NCBI GenBank assembly: GCA_001774555.1 | Contig: MFAI01000036.1 | Location: forward strand, 65,488-102,156 | Direction of reading: 5' to 3' | Source of the DNA: Candidatus Collierbacteria bacterium RIFCSPLOWO2_01_FULL_50_23 | Lineage (GTDB): Bacteria; Patescibacteriota; Microgenomatia; UBA1400; MFAQ01 | Length of the DNA stretch: 36,669 nt | In this document: positions 10,964 through 19,886 of the stretch, piece by piece | How the letters are laid out: the number at the start of each line of letters is the position of its first letter | How positions within the stretch are numbered: position 1 is the stretch's first letter | Notes under the pieces: model-generated | Database searches by the model: none | What the model was told of the DNA's origin: nothing | What the model saw: only the letters and a program-made list of their open reading frames with translations | Made by a program: the position numbers and the translations under genes

Positions 10964-11134
10964 ATGGACATCCTCGTCTATGCGGTCATTGTGATGACCG
11001 CAGGCTCGGCCAGTGGCCAAGTGGTCGAAGCCATTAATGCCGCGAAAAAAGGCCAATTCGACGAGGCGCGGTGGCGAATTGCCCTGGCCATCGGGCCAGC
11101 GATGGCAGTGATATACATCATCGTCGGGATGTAG
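10964..11134 (+). CDS. 56-aa small membrane protein (hypothetical)
   Basis: GGGAGGT Shine-Dalgarno then ATG: MDILVYAVIVMTAGSASGQVVEAINAAKKGQFDEARWRIALAIGPAMAVIYIIVGM; dedicated promoter and terminator. Confidence 0.65.
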   Translation: MDILVYAVIVMTAGSASGQVVEAINAAKKGQFDEARWRIALAIGPAMAVIYIIVGM

Positions 11135-11152
11135 GATGGTGATGAAAAACAT

Positions 11153-11181
11153 AAACGCCCCGCAACCCGCGGGGCGTTTTT
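11153..11181 (+). terminator. Intrinsic terminator
   Basis: AAACGCCCCGC-aacc-CGCGGGGCGTTTTT. Confidence 0.9.
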
Positions 11182-11338
11182 CTTGACTTTTTGAGGCTAG
11201 ATTCCTTCCTGCCGGCAGGCAGGGAGGCCGCGAGACCGTATGATGCCCCTAGAAAGCCCGCTGGAATATTTGACGGTTAGTTTAGTCGTCCAATGTGACC
11301 CACTTCAATTAATTAAACCGGAAAACATTCGGGTTTTT

Positions 11339-11491
11339 CTACAATAACGCAACCAGAACATAGACCACCAGAGGACCAAAAAGAATCGGGGATCTAATTA
11401 AAGATAAGATTAAAAACCGGAAGGTTTCGGGATTTTGTCCGGCAATACGGAAGATATAATAGACCACTTCTCCCGGCGCATCAGTTCTACA
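11339..11491 (-). pseudogene. Remnant of the C-terminus of an integral membrane protein
   Basis: Minus-strand frame reads ...DAPGEVVYYIFRIAGQNPETFRFLILSLIRSPILFGPLVVYVLVALL-stop with an in-frame stop immediately upstream. Confidence 0.45.
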
Positions 11492-11744
11492 TCACGTCGC
11501 AAAACTAATATTGTACGACATAACAGTTAAAGGCATGAGGTCGGGAACTAATGGCTCCACAATGGTGGAGGAGTGCCATGTAAAGACTGGGGCCAAATCC
11601 TGGCACAAATAAATAATACAGACGGTCTCCCCGAGAATAGAGTTGATGACGAAGCTAAAAACGGAATTAAGTTAGGGCCGAGGTCGTCTATCTTCCCGAC
11701 CATATCACTCCATATCGTTTGTGCATCCCTAGGCACGCTGGCAG

Positions 11745-11753
11745 TTATCCACA
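11745..11753 (+). promoter_or_regulatory. Consensus DnaA box TTATCCACA (isolated)
   Basis: Exact match to the E. coli consensus, in a non-coding region. Confidence 0.4.
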
Positions 11754-11890
11754 TAGGTTGCCGAAAATCGTGAAAACTATAGGACTTCGTGAAAACAGCA
11801 TATAATTATAGGCTTAGGATAATTATAGGACACTCCTCTACCTCGTCGATGCAAACAAAAATTACCCCGATTCTGCTAGTTCTTGAACAA

Positions 11891-12715
11891 TCACCCTCTC
11901 CAGGATGTAGTCAAAAATGCAATCAGAATAATAATTAAATTAAATATCACGAATTCAAGGTAGTTTACCGCCATCATCTTGTTCACCAATCGTTGTTCGA
12001 GGATACCCAGGAGGGCATAAAAACACGAAGTCAGCACTAAACCACCCATAAACGGTCCGATCGGCCAAAATGATATTACGCAGCCAAATAAACCCATTAA
12101 CCAACCAATGACGATCGAGAGGCGGTAGACATCGTCCAAATGTTCTGTTTTCAAATCTACACTCCAAAGACTTTCAAAAGAAAGAAGCAGACTAACCAAC
12201 CCCACTATTACTCCGATGATGTAAAAAGGTAGTTTCAAACTAAAGGCAACGGCGAAAAAGAAAAGCGATACCACCAGTGCCAAGATAAAACTCACTGACC
12301 GTGCCGCCCGAAATAGCTGGATCGTCCTGATCGAGGCGACCGAAAAAATATTTTCGGTCAACAAAACCGCATACATTCCAAAAACATATAAAACAATAAA
12401 GATAAAACGGACGACCGCGCCCAAAAAGAGCGATGTTTCAATCTGAAAGCTAAGCCCGAATATCGAAGGAATTGCGCTTGGCAAAAGATTGCCAAAAAGA
12501 CCTGTCCCCAAAGTAAACAAAACCGGGAGAATGAGCAGGGTAACCCATTCCCAACCCTTCAGATCCTCAAACAAAACCCACGCGGACAAAACATAAGCAA
12601 TGCCAGAGACAGAAAGCACCAAGGCCAACCTTTTCTCTACTCCAAACAATCCAGTCAACCAAAGAAAAAAACCTAAAATGAGAGAAATAATAAAAAAACG
12701 GGCTCGCTTACTCAT
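11891..12715 (-). CDS. Hypothetical multi-pass membrane protein
   Basis: 274-aa ORF with about 8 hydrophobic segments; start overlaps the yebC stop. Confidence 0.75.
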   Translation of the reverse strand: MSKRARFFIISLILGFFLWLTGLFGVEKRLALVLSVSGIAYVLSAWVLFEDLKGWEWVTLLILPVLFTLGTGLFGNLLPSAIPSIFGLSFQIETSLFLGAVVRFIFIVLYVFGMYAVLLTENIFSVASIRTIQLFRAARSVSFILALVVSLFFFAVAFSLKLPFYIIGVIVGLVSLLLSFESLWSVDLKTEHLDDVYRLSIVIGWLMGLFGCVISFWPIGPFMGGLVLTSCFYALLGILEQRLVNKMMAVNYLEFVIFNLIIILIAFLTTSWRG

Positions 12716-13241
12716 AATTCAAATTTGTCCAGACCTCAACCACATCATCATGATTCTCAAGTGCCTCGATCAAAGCAAGACACCTGGAAAGGACGTCCCC
12801 GGTCAAGGTAATCATCGGAACCACCGGATTAATATGTTTTAGATAGGACACAGACCCGGGAGAACCCAAACTTCCATCCGCCTTATCAATTATCGACTTG
12901 ATTTCCCCACCGGTACGATTCCGATTGTCCGTCGCCGACGTAATCAGTAGTCCCACGCCGCCCGGTCCATAGGCCTCATAAACAATTTCTTCCACTTCAC
13001 TGCCGCCACCACCTCCGAGGGCTTTATCGATTGCACGTCGCACATTCTCAGAAGGTATGCTTAGACTGTGGGCTTCATCCAATACCGTCCTCAAAAAAGG
13101 GTTCATTCCGGGATCTCCGGAGTTACCTTTTTTGGCCGCAATCTGTATCTTTTTGGCAATTTTGGTAAAGGCCGCTCCCCTTTTGGAATCTTCAACCGCT
13201 TTTTTATGCTTTATCGTAGACCATTTTGAATGACCTGACAT
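12708..13241 (-). CDS. yebC: YebC/PmpR-family protein (shortened)
   Basis: MSGHSKWSTIKHKKAVEDSKRGAAFTKIAKKIQIAAKKG...NVRRAIDKALGGGG..EEIVYEAYGPGGVGLLI. Start chosen at MSGHSKW (13241). Confidence 0.92.
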   Translation of the reverse strand: MSGHSKWSTIKHKKAVEDSKRGAAFTKIAKKIQIAAKKGNSGDPGMNPFLRTVLDEAHSLSIPSENVRRAIDKALGGGGGSEVEEIVYEAYGPGGVGLLITSATDNRNRTGGEIKSIIDKADGSLGSPGSVSYLKHINPVVPMITLTGDVLSRCLALIEALENHDDVVEVWTNLNYE

Positions 13242-13310
13242 AGAACCTATTCTAGCACCAGAATGCTGGGGCTTGACTATCCTTCTTAATATTTCTATCA
13301 TTTACAATCA

Positions 13311-14024
13311 ATGGCTGATCAATCCTCCAATCAAACACCCGAAAGACTAGCCATCACCGCCGCCCTTACCGCCCGATGGGATGACGCCATAAATATCAAC
13401 CAGGAAATTCTCGTCAATAACCCCCACGACACTTCCGCCCTAAACCGACTCGGAATTGCCTATCTCAAAACCAAACAGCCGGGCAATGCCAAAAAAATGT
13501 TTTTAAAGGTCCTCGATCTCGACCCCTTTAACTCGATCGCCAAGACTAACCTCAAAAAAGCGTCTCCAAAATTCAGTAAGGACTATGACAACACCACTCT
13601 TCTTTCAAATCATACTTTTAGTTTTATCGAAGAACCGGGTAAATCAAAGGTTATTCCGTTAAACAACCTAGGCGAACCAAATGTGGTTGCAACTCTTTAC
13701 ACCGGCCTGGAAGTGGAACTGAAAATTGCGGCCAGAAAGGTGAAGGTTGCCAGTAACGACAAGTACATCGGCTGTCTTCCTGATGATATCTCGGTCCACT
13801 TGATCCGGCTCGTCAAGGCGGGATATAAGTATCAGACACTCATCAAGTCAGCTGATACCAATAGTATCCAGGTATATATCAAGGAGGTCAAAAACAGCAA
13901 GCGCCTAAAGGGTACCCCATCCTTCACTTTTAATCACGATCTGAATGAGATGGATAGTTCCGGTGGGGGCCCCACACAGCCTCCTTTGGAAATCTATGAT
14001 CCGATTGTCGAATCGGAAATTTGA
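13311..14024 (+). CDS. TPR-containing protein
   Basis: WDDAININQEILVNNPHDTSALNRLGIAYLKTKQPGNAKKMFLKVLDLDPFNSIAKTNLKKA: tandem TPR pattern. Confidence 0.8.
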   Translation: MADQSSNQTPERLAITAALTARWDDAININQEILVNNPHDTSALNRLGIAYLKTKQPGNAKKMFLKVLDLDPFNSIAKTNLKKASPKFSKDYDNTTLLSNHTFSFIEEPGKSKVIPLNNLGEPNVVATLYTGLEVELKIAARKVKVASNDKYIGCLPDDISVHLIRLVKAGYKYQTLIKSADTNSIQVYIKEVKNSKRLKGTPSFTFNHDLNEMDSSGGGPTQPPLEIYDPIVESEI

Positions 14025-14059
14025 AGCTACCACCAAAATCCCGACGTACTTCTTCTGGA

Positions 14060-14962
14060 TTAGTCCCCTCTCCCCAATACAATCACCAGGTCTGATTTTG
14101 TATCTCGATCAATATAATCCTTCAATAGGTTTTTCTTCTGTGCCGGCTTGCAAAAAAACGAATTGATCAAAAACTCAGCCGTTTTTGGGTGAACTTTTGT
14201 GTCCCCCCAAATCAGGCAAGACTCTTTTTCCTCTTTCTTGGCAGTCAAGACGTCGATGACGCGGGTGCCCGCCGATTCGATTTGTCTGGCGCCCTGTCTG
14301 GCACGACCCCCCTTGCCCGTGGCGTTAACAACCGTTACCTCAGCGGTCTCCGAAAGAACCCCGTCTACCACCCACTGATTTCTACTCCAGACGAATACCG
14401 CCGCATTGAGTCTGTATATCGTTTTACCATCAGGCTCCTCGATGATATCCATGACGTTTTTAGGTAAACTCACCGACAAAGACATCGTTTTGCCCAACAA
14501 TTCATTTACGTCTTTCAGCAAAAGGTAGCGGTCAATCAGACTCAAGTTGGTCTTAGCAGAAAAAGACAATAGTCCTTCCCGTAAACCCGTCAAAGAAAAC
14601 TCCACATTCGACTTAACCACCCCAGCGACAACCACCCCCAGAGCTTGTCCAATGCTGGTTCTAGCCACGTTGCTGGGATCAGGAAGAGGTAAACCAATCT
14701 TGTAAATTGCTTCCATCTGATATTCTCCCCCGTTTGCACCGATCGGGATCGATAAATTATTTGGTAAACGCATCAGGCTGACAACCCCCGAGTTTTGTCT
14801 GATTGATACTATCCCCATGCCGCCCTCGCCGATCAACAAAAGATTTATCCCCAGTTTGGCATTATATATATTCCGCCGCAGAGCACCCAAAAGGACCATC
14901 AGGGCTACCAAGATCAGAAAAACCACGCCAGCGATGTGAAAAAATTTATATAGTCTAGACAT
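14060..14962 (-). CDS. Membrane-anchored protein with LytR C-terminal-like domain
   Basis: N-terminal TM helix; VTVVNATGKGGRARQGARQIESAGTRVIDV resembles the LytR_C motif (V.V.NGTG..G.A......L...G). Confidence 0.65.
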   Translation of the reverse strand: MSRLYKFFHIAGVVFLILVALMVLLGALRRNIYNAKLGINLLLIGEGGMGIVSIRQNSGVVSLMRLPNNLSIPIGANGGEYQMEAIYKIGLPLPDPSNVARTSIGQALGVVVAGVVKSNVEFSLTGLREGLLSFSAKTNLSLIDRYLLLKDVNELLGKTMSLSVSLPKNVMDIIEEPDGKTIYRLNAAVFVWSRNQWVVDGVLSETAEVTVVNATGKGGRARQGARQIESAGTRVIDVLTAKKEEKESCLIWGDTKVHPKTAEFLINSFFCKPAQKKNLLKDYIDRDTKSDLVIVLGRGD

Positions 14963-16622
14963 ATACCCCGGTCATCTCTTCCTGTTGATACTTCCGATAA
15001 GATTCAAAATCTTCTTTTTCGCAAACACCTTTCCTGATCAAGTCGCCTAGGTGTAAACCTCCAACGAAATGGGGAAAAATAACATAGGTCGCCCCGGCGG
15101 CATACAGCTTCTGTGCATCCTCAACCGACTCGGCGTCCATAACCACACTCGCCCTCAATCTTCTTCTCTTCAATTCCGAAAGCATTATTAGGTTATCTTT
15201 GATGTCTCTGAGAGTTGAGATCACCATCTTCGCTTTTGTTAGGTTCAATCGGTCATACATCTCAGTATCAGACGCATCAGCATAGATTACTTCATAGCCC
15301 TCACTTGTAAGACGAGATACGGCCTCGGGGTCAAAATCAACGATTAGCATCTTTTGCTTGTTTTTAGCAAGATGCCTCAACAGACTTCTCCCCATTCGGT
15401 GGCAACCAAACAGGACAATGCGATCGCCAATCACTTTCTTAACCTCGTCCTCACCGGATAAGTTATCCTTCCAGAAAAACCTTAGCAGTGGTTTCATCAA
15501 ACGATAAACACTTTCGTTATCGAGAATCAGGTAACCCGAAACAACCATTGTGATCAATCCAACCAAAGATACTAATGAGAGCTCGCTACCATTCAATAGA
15601 CCGACTTTGTTCCCAATCCCAACCATAATAAAACTAAACTCTGAAATCTGACCGAAAAGAATACCGGTGTTAAATGCAACCCGCTGTTTATAACCAAGGC
15701 AGCGCATCAAAAACCAAATTATGATTGGTTTGAGAAAGATTACCGCCAAAGATAGGTAAATAGCGGTTATCACAATCGAAAAATCAAGTCTTAGATTCAG
15801 ACCCAGACCCACGAAGAATATTGTCAAAAAGAAATCTCTAATCGGCTTAATCTTTGTGGCGATGTGGGAGTGTTCGAAACTTCCCGATAACGCCAGCCCG
15901 GCCAAAAAACCGCCGATCTCCAAGGACAAACCAATTACCGGAGATGCGATCAGGCTTGCCAGAACGAAGCACCAAGCAAGACTAAAAAGAATCAGTTCGT
16001 CCATGGACCGGGCTACTTTGTGTAAAAGCTTCGGCATTACCCTCCGCGCCATCAAAATGGTCAAACCTGCCAGAACCAATACTTTCACAGACAGCGTCAT
16101 CGGGTCGTTCCCCTCCCCCCTCCCCAGAACCAGAAGGATTACGATCGCGGCCAGATCTTGAATCAGAAGCAATGCTACGGCCACCTTTCCGGCCAAACTT
16201 TCAAGGTCATGCTTTTCCGAAAGTAATTTGACGACGATAATCGTGCTGGAAAACGTCAGCGCCGCGGCCAAAAAAAGACTTAGGTTGAGAGAGATTCCCA
16301 TCAGCTTCAAAAGTAAGGAAAAAATGGCAATGGTGAACACGATCTGGGAAAACCCGATCAGAAGAGCCTTCTCCCCCATTTTTTTCACCTCGGCGACATT
16401 CATTTCAAGCCCAACCAAAAAGAGCAACAGCATCACCCCGGCACTACTTAGCATTTCCAAAAAACGGTTGATTTCCCCGCCACGAAGCAAACCCCAGTAT
16501 CCAACCAACAAACCGACCAAAACATGACCGAGAAAAGCCGGTTGGTGAAAAATCCGTGCTACCATCCCGGCACACACCGCCAACCCAAAAACAAAACTAA
16601 AAATCAAAAACGGATTATCCAC
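14955..16622 (-). CDS. Monovalent cation:proton antiporter (CPA2/Kef type) with TrkA-N (RCK) domain
   Basis: Multi-TM Na/H exchanger region followed by IVLFGCHRMGRSLLRHLAKNKQKMLIVDFDPEAV (Rossmann). Confidence 0.92.
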   Translation of the reverse strand: MDNPFLIFSFVFGLAVCAGMVARIFHQPAFLGHVLVGLLVGYWGLLRGGEINRFLEMLSSAGVMLLLFLVGLEMNVAEVKKMGEKALLIGFSQIVFTIAIFSLLLKLMGISLNLSLFLAAALTFSSTIIVVKLLSEKHDLESLAGKVAVALLLIQDLAAIVILLVLGRGEGNDPMTLSVKVLVLAGLTILMARRVMPKLLHKVARSMDELILFSLAWCFVLASLIASPVIGLSLEIGGFLAGLALSGSFEHSHIATKIKPIRDFFLTIFFVGLGLNLRLDFSIVITAIYLSLAVIFLKPIIIWFLMRCLGYKQRVAFNTGILFGQISEFSFIMVGIGNKVGLLNGSELSLVSLVGLITMVVSGYLILDNESVYRLMKPLLRFFWKDNLSGEDEVKKVIGDRIVLFGCHRMGRSLLRHLAKNKQKMLIVDFDPEAVSRLTSEGYEVIYADASDTEMYDRLNLTKAKMVISTLRDIKDNLIMLSELKRRRLRASVVMDAESVEDAQKLYAAGATYVIFPHFVGGLHLGDLIRKGVCEKEDFESYRKYQQEEMTGVYV

Positions 16623-17340
16623 TCTCCATCCATAATATCAGCTTGGCAGCAGGAACGGGAAGCGGCGCCCCAACCGACTGCCACTCACCCTTTAGATCCA
16701 TAAACCCGATCTTTTGCGCGTGTAAAAAGTGAAAAGGCAAAAGTTTCCGGTCCACAGCAACCTTACTCCTGGTCAGATATTTCTCGTCCGAGAAAACAGG
16801 AAACCCAAGATGCGCCAAATGAACCCTGATTTGGTGGGTTCTGCCCGTTTTAGGAAAGAGCCTGACCAGAGAGTAACTCCCAAAATATTTTTCAACCTTC
16901 CAGGACGTTTCTGCCATCTTACCGCTGTATTTTATTTCCCATTTTTCCCTGTCAAACCGGCTTCGGGAAAGAGGCAAACGAACCGTTCCCTCTTTGGGTG
17001 TTAGGTGACCATGAACCAGGGCCAGATATTCCTTTTTGGTTTCCCGATCATGAAATTGTTTCAATAAGTGTGTCAGAGCGGTCTGATTCTTTGCGATCAG
17101 CAAACAACCGCTAGTCTCCTTATCCAACCGATGGGCCACCCCACACCTTGCCACAAATGTCCTTCGTTCGTTATCAATCAGGGAATCTCCCTCGTTTTTG
17201 ATTTGTAGTCTGCCACAAGCCCAGTCCGCCACCGTCTCACCACTTGCTGACTCGGCCCGGTTTACCACCACAAACGGCGGCTTGTTAATTACAATGATGT
17301 CTTTGTCCTCCCAGAGGACCGGTAATTGCCAATTTGCCAT
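16615..17340 (-). CDS. RluA-family pseudouridine synthase
   Basis: LWEDKDIIVINKPPFVVV, VAHRLDKETSGCLLIAKN, GRTHQIRVHLAHLGFPV. Start taken as MANWQLP. Confidence 0.93.
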   Translation of the reverse strand: MANWQLPVLWEDKDIIVINKPPFVVVNRAESASGETVADWACGRLQIKNEGDSLIDNERRTFVARCGVAHRLDKETSGCLLIAKNQTALTHLLKQFHDRETKKEYLALVHGHLTPKEGTVRLPLSRSRFDREKWEIKYSGKMAETSWKVEKYFGSYSLVRLFPKTGRTHQIRVHLAHLGFPVFSDEKYLTRSKVAVDRKLLPFHFLHAQKIGFMDLKGEWQSVGAPLPVPAAKLILWMESG

Positions 17341-17690
17341 ACTACTCCAAGTGTAATTGAAACATCGGCCAAATTGAACCACAACGAAAATAAGAAATTC
17401 CAATGAAGATAATCCCAAACGCTACCCAGCACGACTCTGGACAATCCGTTGGAGAGCCCGCCGACAATAATAAGAAGCCACCCAAAACCGGTTATTCTTT
17501 TGGCAACTGCCAAGGCAAATAGGAGTCCGACCGGAAACAGATATAAATAAGCCGGCAACAAACCATTCGCCAATCCAAAGCTAAAACCGCTATTGCTGGT
17601 CCCCCAGTCTACCGACTTGGTATAAAACTGTAAAAACAAATCAACCAAAACCAATAACAATAGCAAGCCACCCCAAGATGAAAACCTCAC
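17289..17690 (-). CDS. lspA: Lipoprotein signal peptidase (signal peptidase II)
   Basis: NSGFSFGLANG, GGLSNGLSRVVLGSVWDYLHW, WFNLADVSI retain both catalytic Asp positions; GTG start (17690) overlaps the dksA-like TGA. Confidence 0.8.
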   Translation of the reverse strand: MRFSSWGGLLLLLVLVDLFLQFYTKSVDWGTSNSGFSFGLANGLLPAYLYLFPVGLLFALAVAKRITGFGWLLIIVGGLSNGLSRVVLGSVWDYLHWNFLFSLWFNLADVSITLGVVWQIGNYRSSGRTKTSL

Positions 17691-18100
17691 CTCTTTTTTC
17701 TCGCCTCCACTTCGTTCTCGCAGGCAAAGCAGTATTCTGCCGTCGGTTTGATCGCCAATCTGTCGGTATCGATCATCACTCCACATTTCTCGCAAATCCC
17801 ATAACTCCCGATCTTAATTCTGGTCAAGGTCTTTCGGATATTGATCAAGGATTTGATCAATTCAACCCGTGATGCAAAAACGCGGTCGTGATCGACTTGC
17901 TCCGCCACATCAGCATCAATTGAGTTGTCTTCTTCTCTATTTTTCCCCTTGAAGGGATCTTCTTTTTTCAGGCTGCTTTTTGCTTTCACCAACCTCTTTT
18001 CTTCACCCTTCAAATAATCCATCAATGGCTTCAAAACGTTCATCGGAAAAGAGAACGATAAACCCGTGTTCTTGACGACCTTTTTTGGCTCAGATTTCAT
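17687..18100 (-). CDS. DksA/TraR-type C4 zinc finger protein
   Basis: ALTRIKIGSYGICEKCGVMIDTDRLAIKPTAEYCFACENE. Confidence 0.88.
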   Translation of the reverse strand: MKSEPKKVVKNTGLSFSFPMNVLKPLMDYLKGEEKRLVKAKSSLKKEDPFKGKNREEDNSIDADVAEQVDHDRVFASRVELIKSLINIRKTLTRIKIGSYGICEKCGVMIDTDRLAIKPTAEYCFACENEVEARKKR

Positions 18101-18834
18101 TTGGACTTAGTGTACCATCTTCCGAAGATTGGAAGCAACTTGACATCATGAGCTAAACTTCTCCCCGACTGGCGGTATATCAGCATCAAACCCAAAAAAA
18201 CACTCGCCAAACCGAACGGCAGAGCCGACGTTGCGATCACCAACCCGGAAAAAAACAGGAATGCCCCGCAAATGAAACCGGGTCGAGCCTGAGTTTTTCT
18301 GAAGCGATACCAGCCAAAGGTGCGGTACTCCGATTCCAATCTCCAAAGCCAAACAAATATGAGTAAAAAGAACAAAGCTTGGAGGAGCTCGAGCGGAACT
18401 CCAAACACTAGTGAGCCAAGGCCGGCAAATACCCGGCCCAATCTCTCGAAAGCAATGGCTCCGGGAAGACCAAGGGAGGCCAGATCCAGCCCCTCATAAA
18501 ATTTGATCTCTCCCCGCCTGGCAAGCAGGGTAATGCCCAAAAACAGACCAACGAGCAACCCCGCATACTCATAACCCGGGTACTCACGAAGTAGGAAAAC
18601 ACGCAGCCAATTCAACTCGAATATAGAAAGATGAGAGGCGACAAAGCCGATCCTTGCGCCCAGCCAGGAAAACATCCCGGATATGACCGCCAAATCCAGC
18701 AAGCTTTCAACCGGATAGCGGTATTCCAGGCCCTTCTTGTAGACGACAAAACTGTACCAAAAATAACCAACCACCACCAATAAAGACAGGGTGTATACCG
18801 AAAATCCACTGAAAGTAGCCAAGACTTCGCTCAT
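18097..18834 (-). CDS. Prolipoprotein diacylglyceryl transferase-like membrane protein (divergent Lgt)
   Basis: Multi-TM; GARIGFV, EYAGLLVGLFLGI, AFERLGRVFAGLG resemble weakened Lgt motifs; adjacent to lspA. Confidence 0.65.
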   Translation of the reverse strand: MSEVLATFSGFSVYTLSLLVVVGYFWYSFVVYKKGLEYRYPVESLLDLAVISGMFSWLGARIGFVASHLSIFELNWLRVFLLREYPGYEYAGLLVGLFLGITLLARRGEIKFYEGLDLASLGLPGAIAFERLGRVFAGLGSLVFGVPLELLQALFFLLIFVWLWRLESEYRTFGWYRFRKTQARPGFICGAFLFFSGLVIATSALPFGLASVFLGLMLIYRQSGRSLAHDVKLLPIFGRWYTKSK

Positions 18835-18864
18835 CCTGTCTATAGTATACTAGAGAGAAACCTT

Positions 18865-19311
18865 ATGCTTTCGATCGCCCACGCTACCACAGGCGCCTTT
18901 ATCGCCACCAAAATCCCCAATCCCTATCTTTCCATTCCCCTGATTCTGGCTTCTCACTTTCTCGAGGATTACATCCCCCATTGGGACGTCGGTCAGGGTT
19001 TGTCCAAAAAAAACAAAGGCCACAAGGACGCTTTTTTGCAAGAGCTTTTTACCGATTTCCCGGCTTCGATACTTTTGGTATTTTTCTTTTTTCAGTACGG
19101 CCAGCCCTTTTCGATTTACCCTTGGCTGGGCTGGTTTTTTGCTCTCCTCCCCGACTTCATCGAGTTCCCTTATCTTTTTCTGGGCTGGCGTTTCACCCCC
19201 ATCAAGCAACTGGCAGCCTTCCACAAATATTTCCATCACTCCACCCCGGAAAAACTGAAGGGGCTCCTGCCCCAAGTCGTCCTGATTCTTCTCATCTACA
19301 TCCTCCGCTAG
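18865..19311 (+). CDS. Hypothetical membrane protein
   Basis: MLSIAHATTGAFIATKIPNPYLSIPLILASHFLEDYIPHWD: His/Asp-containing TM protein resembling YdjM/DUF457-type membrane proteins. Confidence 0.65.
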   Translation: MLSIAHATTGAFIATKIPNPYLSIPLILASHFLEDYIPHWDVGQGLSKKNKGHKDAFLQELFTDFPASILLVFFFFQYGQPFSIYPWLGWFFALLPDFIEFPYLFLGWRFTPIKQLAAFHKYFHHSTPEKLKGLLPQVVLILLIYILR

Positions 19312-19868
19312 TTAACTCTTCCAATATATGAACCCTCTTCCGTGTTGATCTTGAGCTTGTCCCCCTTCTTGATGAACAGAGGCGCCATGACAGTCAAGCC
19401 GCTCGCTACCTTCACCGGTTTGGTCAGGTTGCTGACACTGTTCCCCTTTTCCCAATGTTCGGCCTCGGTCACTTCCATCACTACCGAGGCGGGCACCTCA
19501 ACACCCAGAACTCGTTCGTTCCAGTAGAGCACCCAGGACTTCTCCCCTTCAACCAGATAACTGATATCGTCACCGACTGTCGAAACGGGTAGCTCGACTT
19601 GCTCGAAGCTGATCGGGTCCATGAAATATATCTTTTCATCGTCTTTGTAGAGATACTGTAAGTGTCTCTTTTCCAAAGCAATGTCTTCAACCATATTTCC
19701 CGACTGAAAGCTCTTGGTGATGATCGAACCGGACACCAGGTTTCTCGCCTTGACCTTGATGGTCGCTCCGCCACGGCCCATCTTGATAAAGTCATACTTC
19801 ATCACCTTCCAGGGCGTCCCTTCATCAACGAAGGTTACTCCGACTTTGAGCTTGTTTACATCGATCAT
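19308..19868 (-). CDS. efp: Elongation factor P
   Basis: VDEGTPWKVMKYDFIKMGRGGATIKVKARNLVSGSIITKSFQSGNMVEDIALEKRHLQYLYKDDEKIYFMD. Confidence 0.93.
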   Translation of the reverse strand: MIDVNKLKVGVTFVDEGTPWKVMKYDFIKMGRGGATIKVKARNLVSGSIITKSFQSGNMVEDIALEKRHLQYLYKDDEKIYFMDPISFEQVELPVSTVGDDISYLVEGEKSWVLYWNERVLGVEVPASVVMEVTEAEHWEKGNSVSNLTKPVKVASGLTVMAPLFIKKGDKLKINTEEGSYIGRVN

Positions 19869-19886
19869 ACCGGCTGAATTATACAG

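Noticed and set aside
11548-11773. Overlapping 66-68 aa ORFs in the non-coding zone
   Set aside because: No convincing start signals or protein-like features; likely chance.
11700-11850. Possible replication origin (DnaA box plus AT-rich repeats)
   Set aside because: Only one consensus box, no dnaA/dnaN nearby, and the apparent strand skew does not flip here.
17289-17340. lspA/pseudouridine synthase 52-bp overlap as evidence of a frameshift
   Set aside because: Both proteins look complete; a start at MANWQLP gives a plausible overlap in a tightly packed operon.
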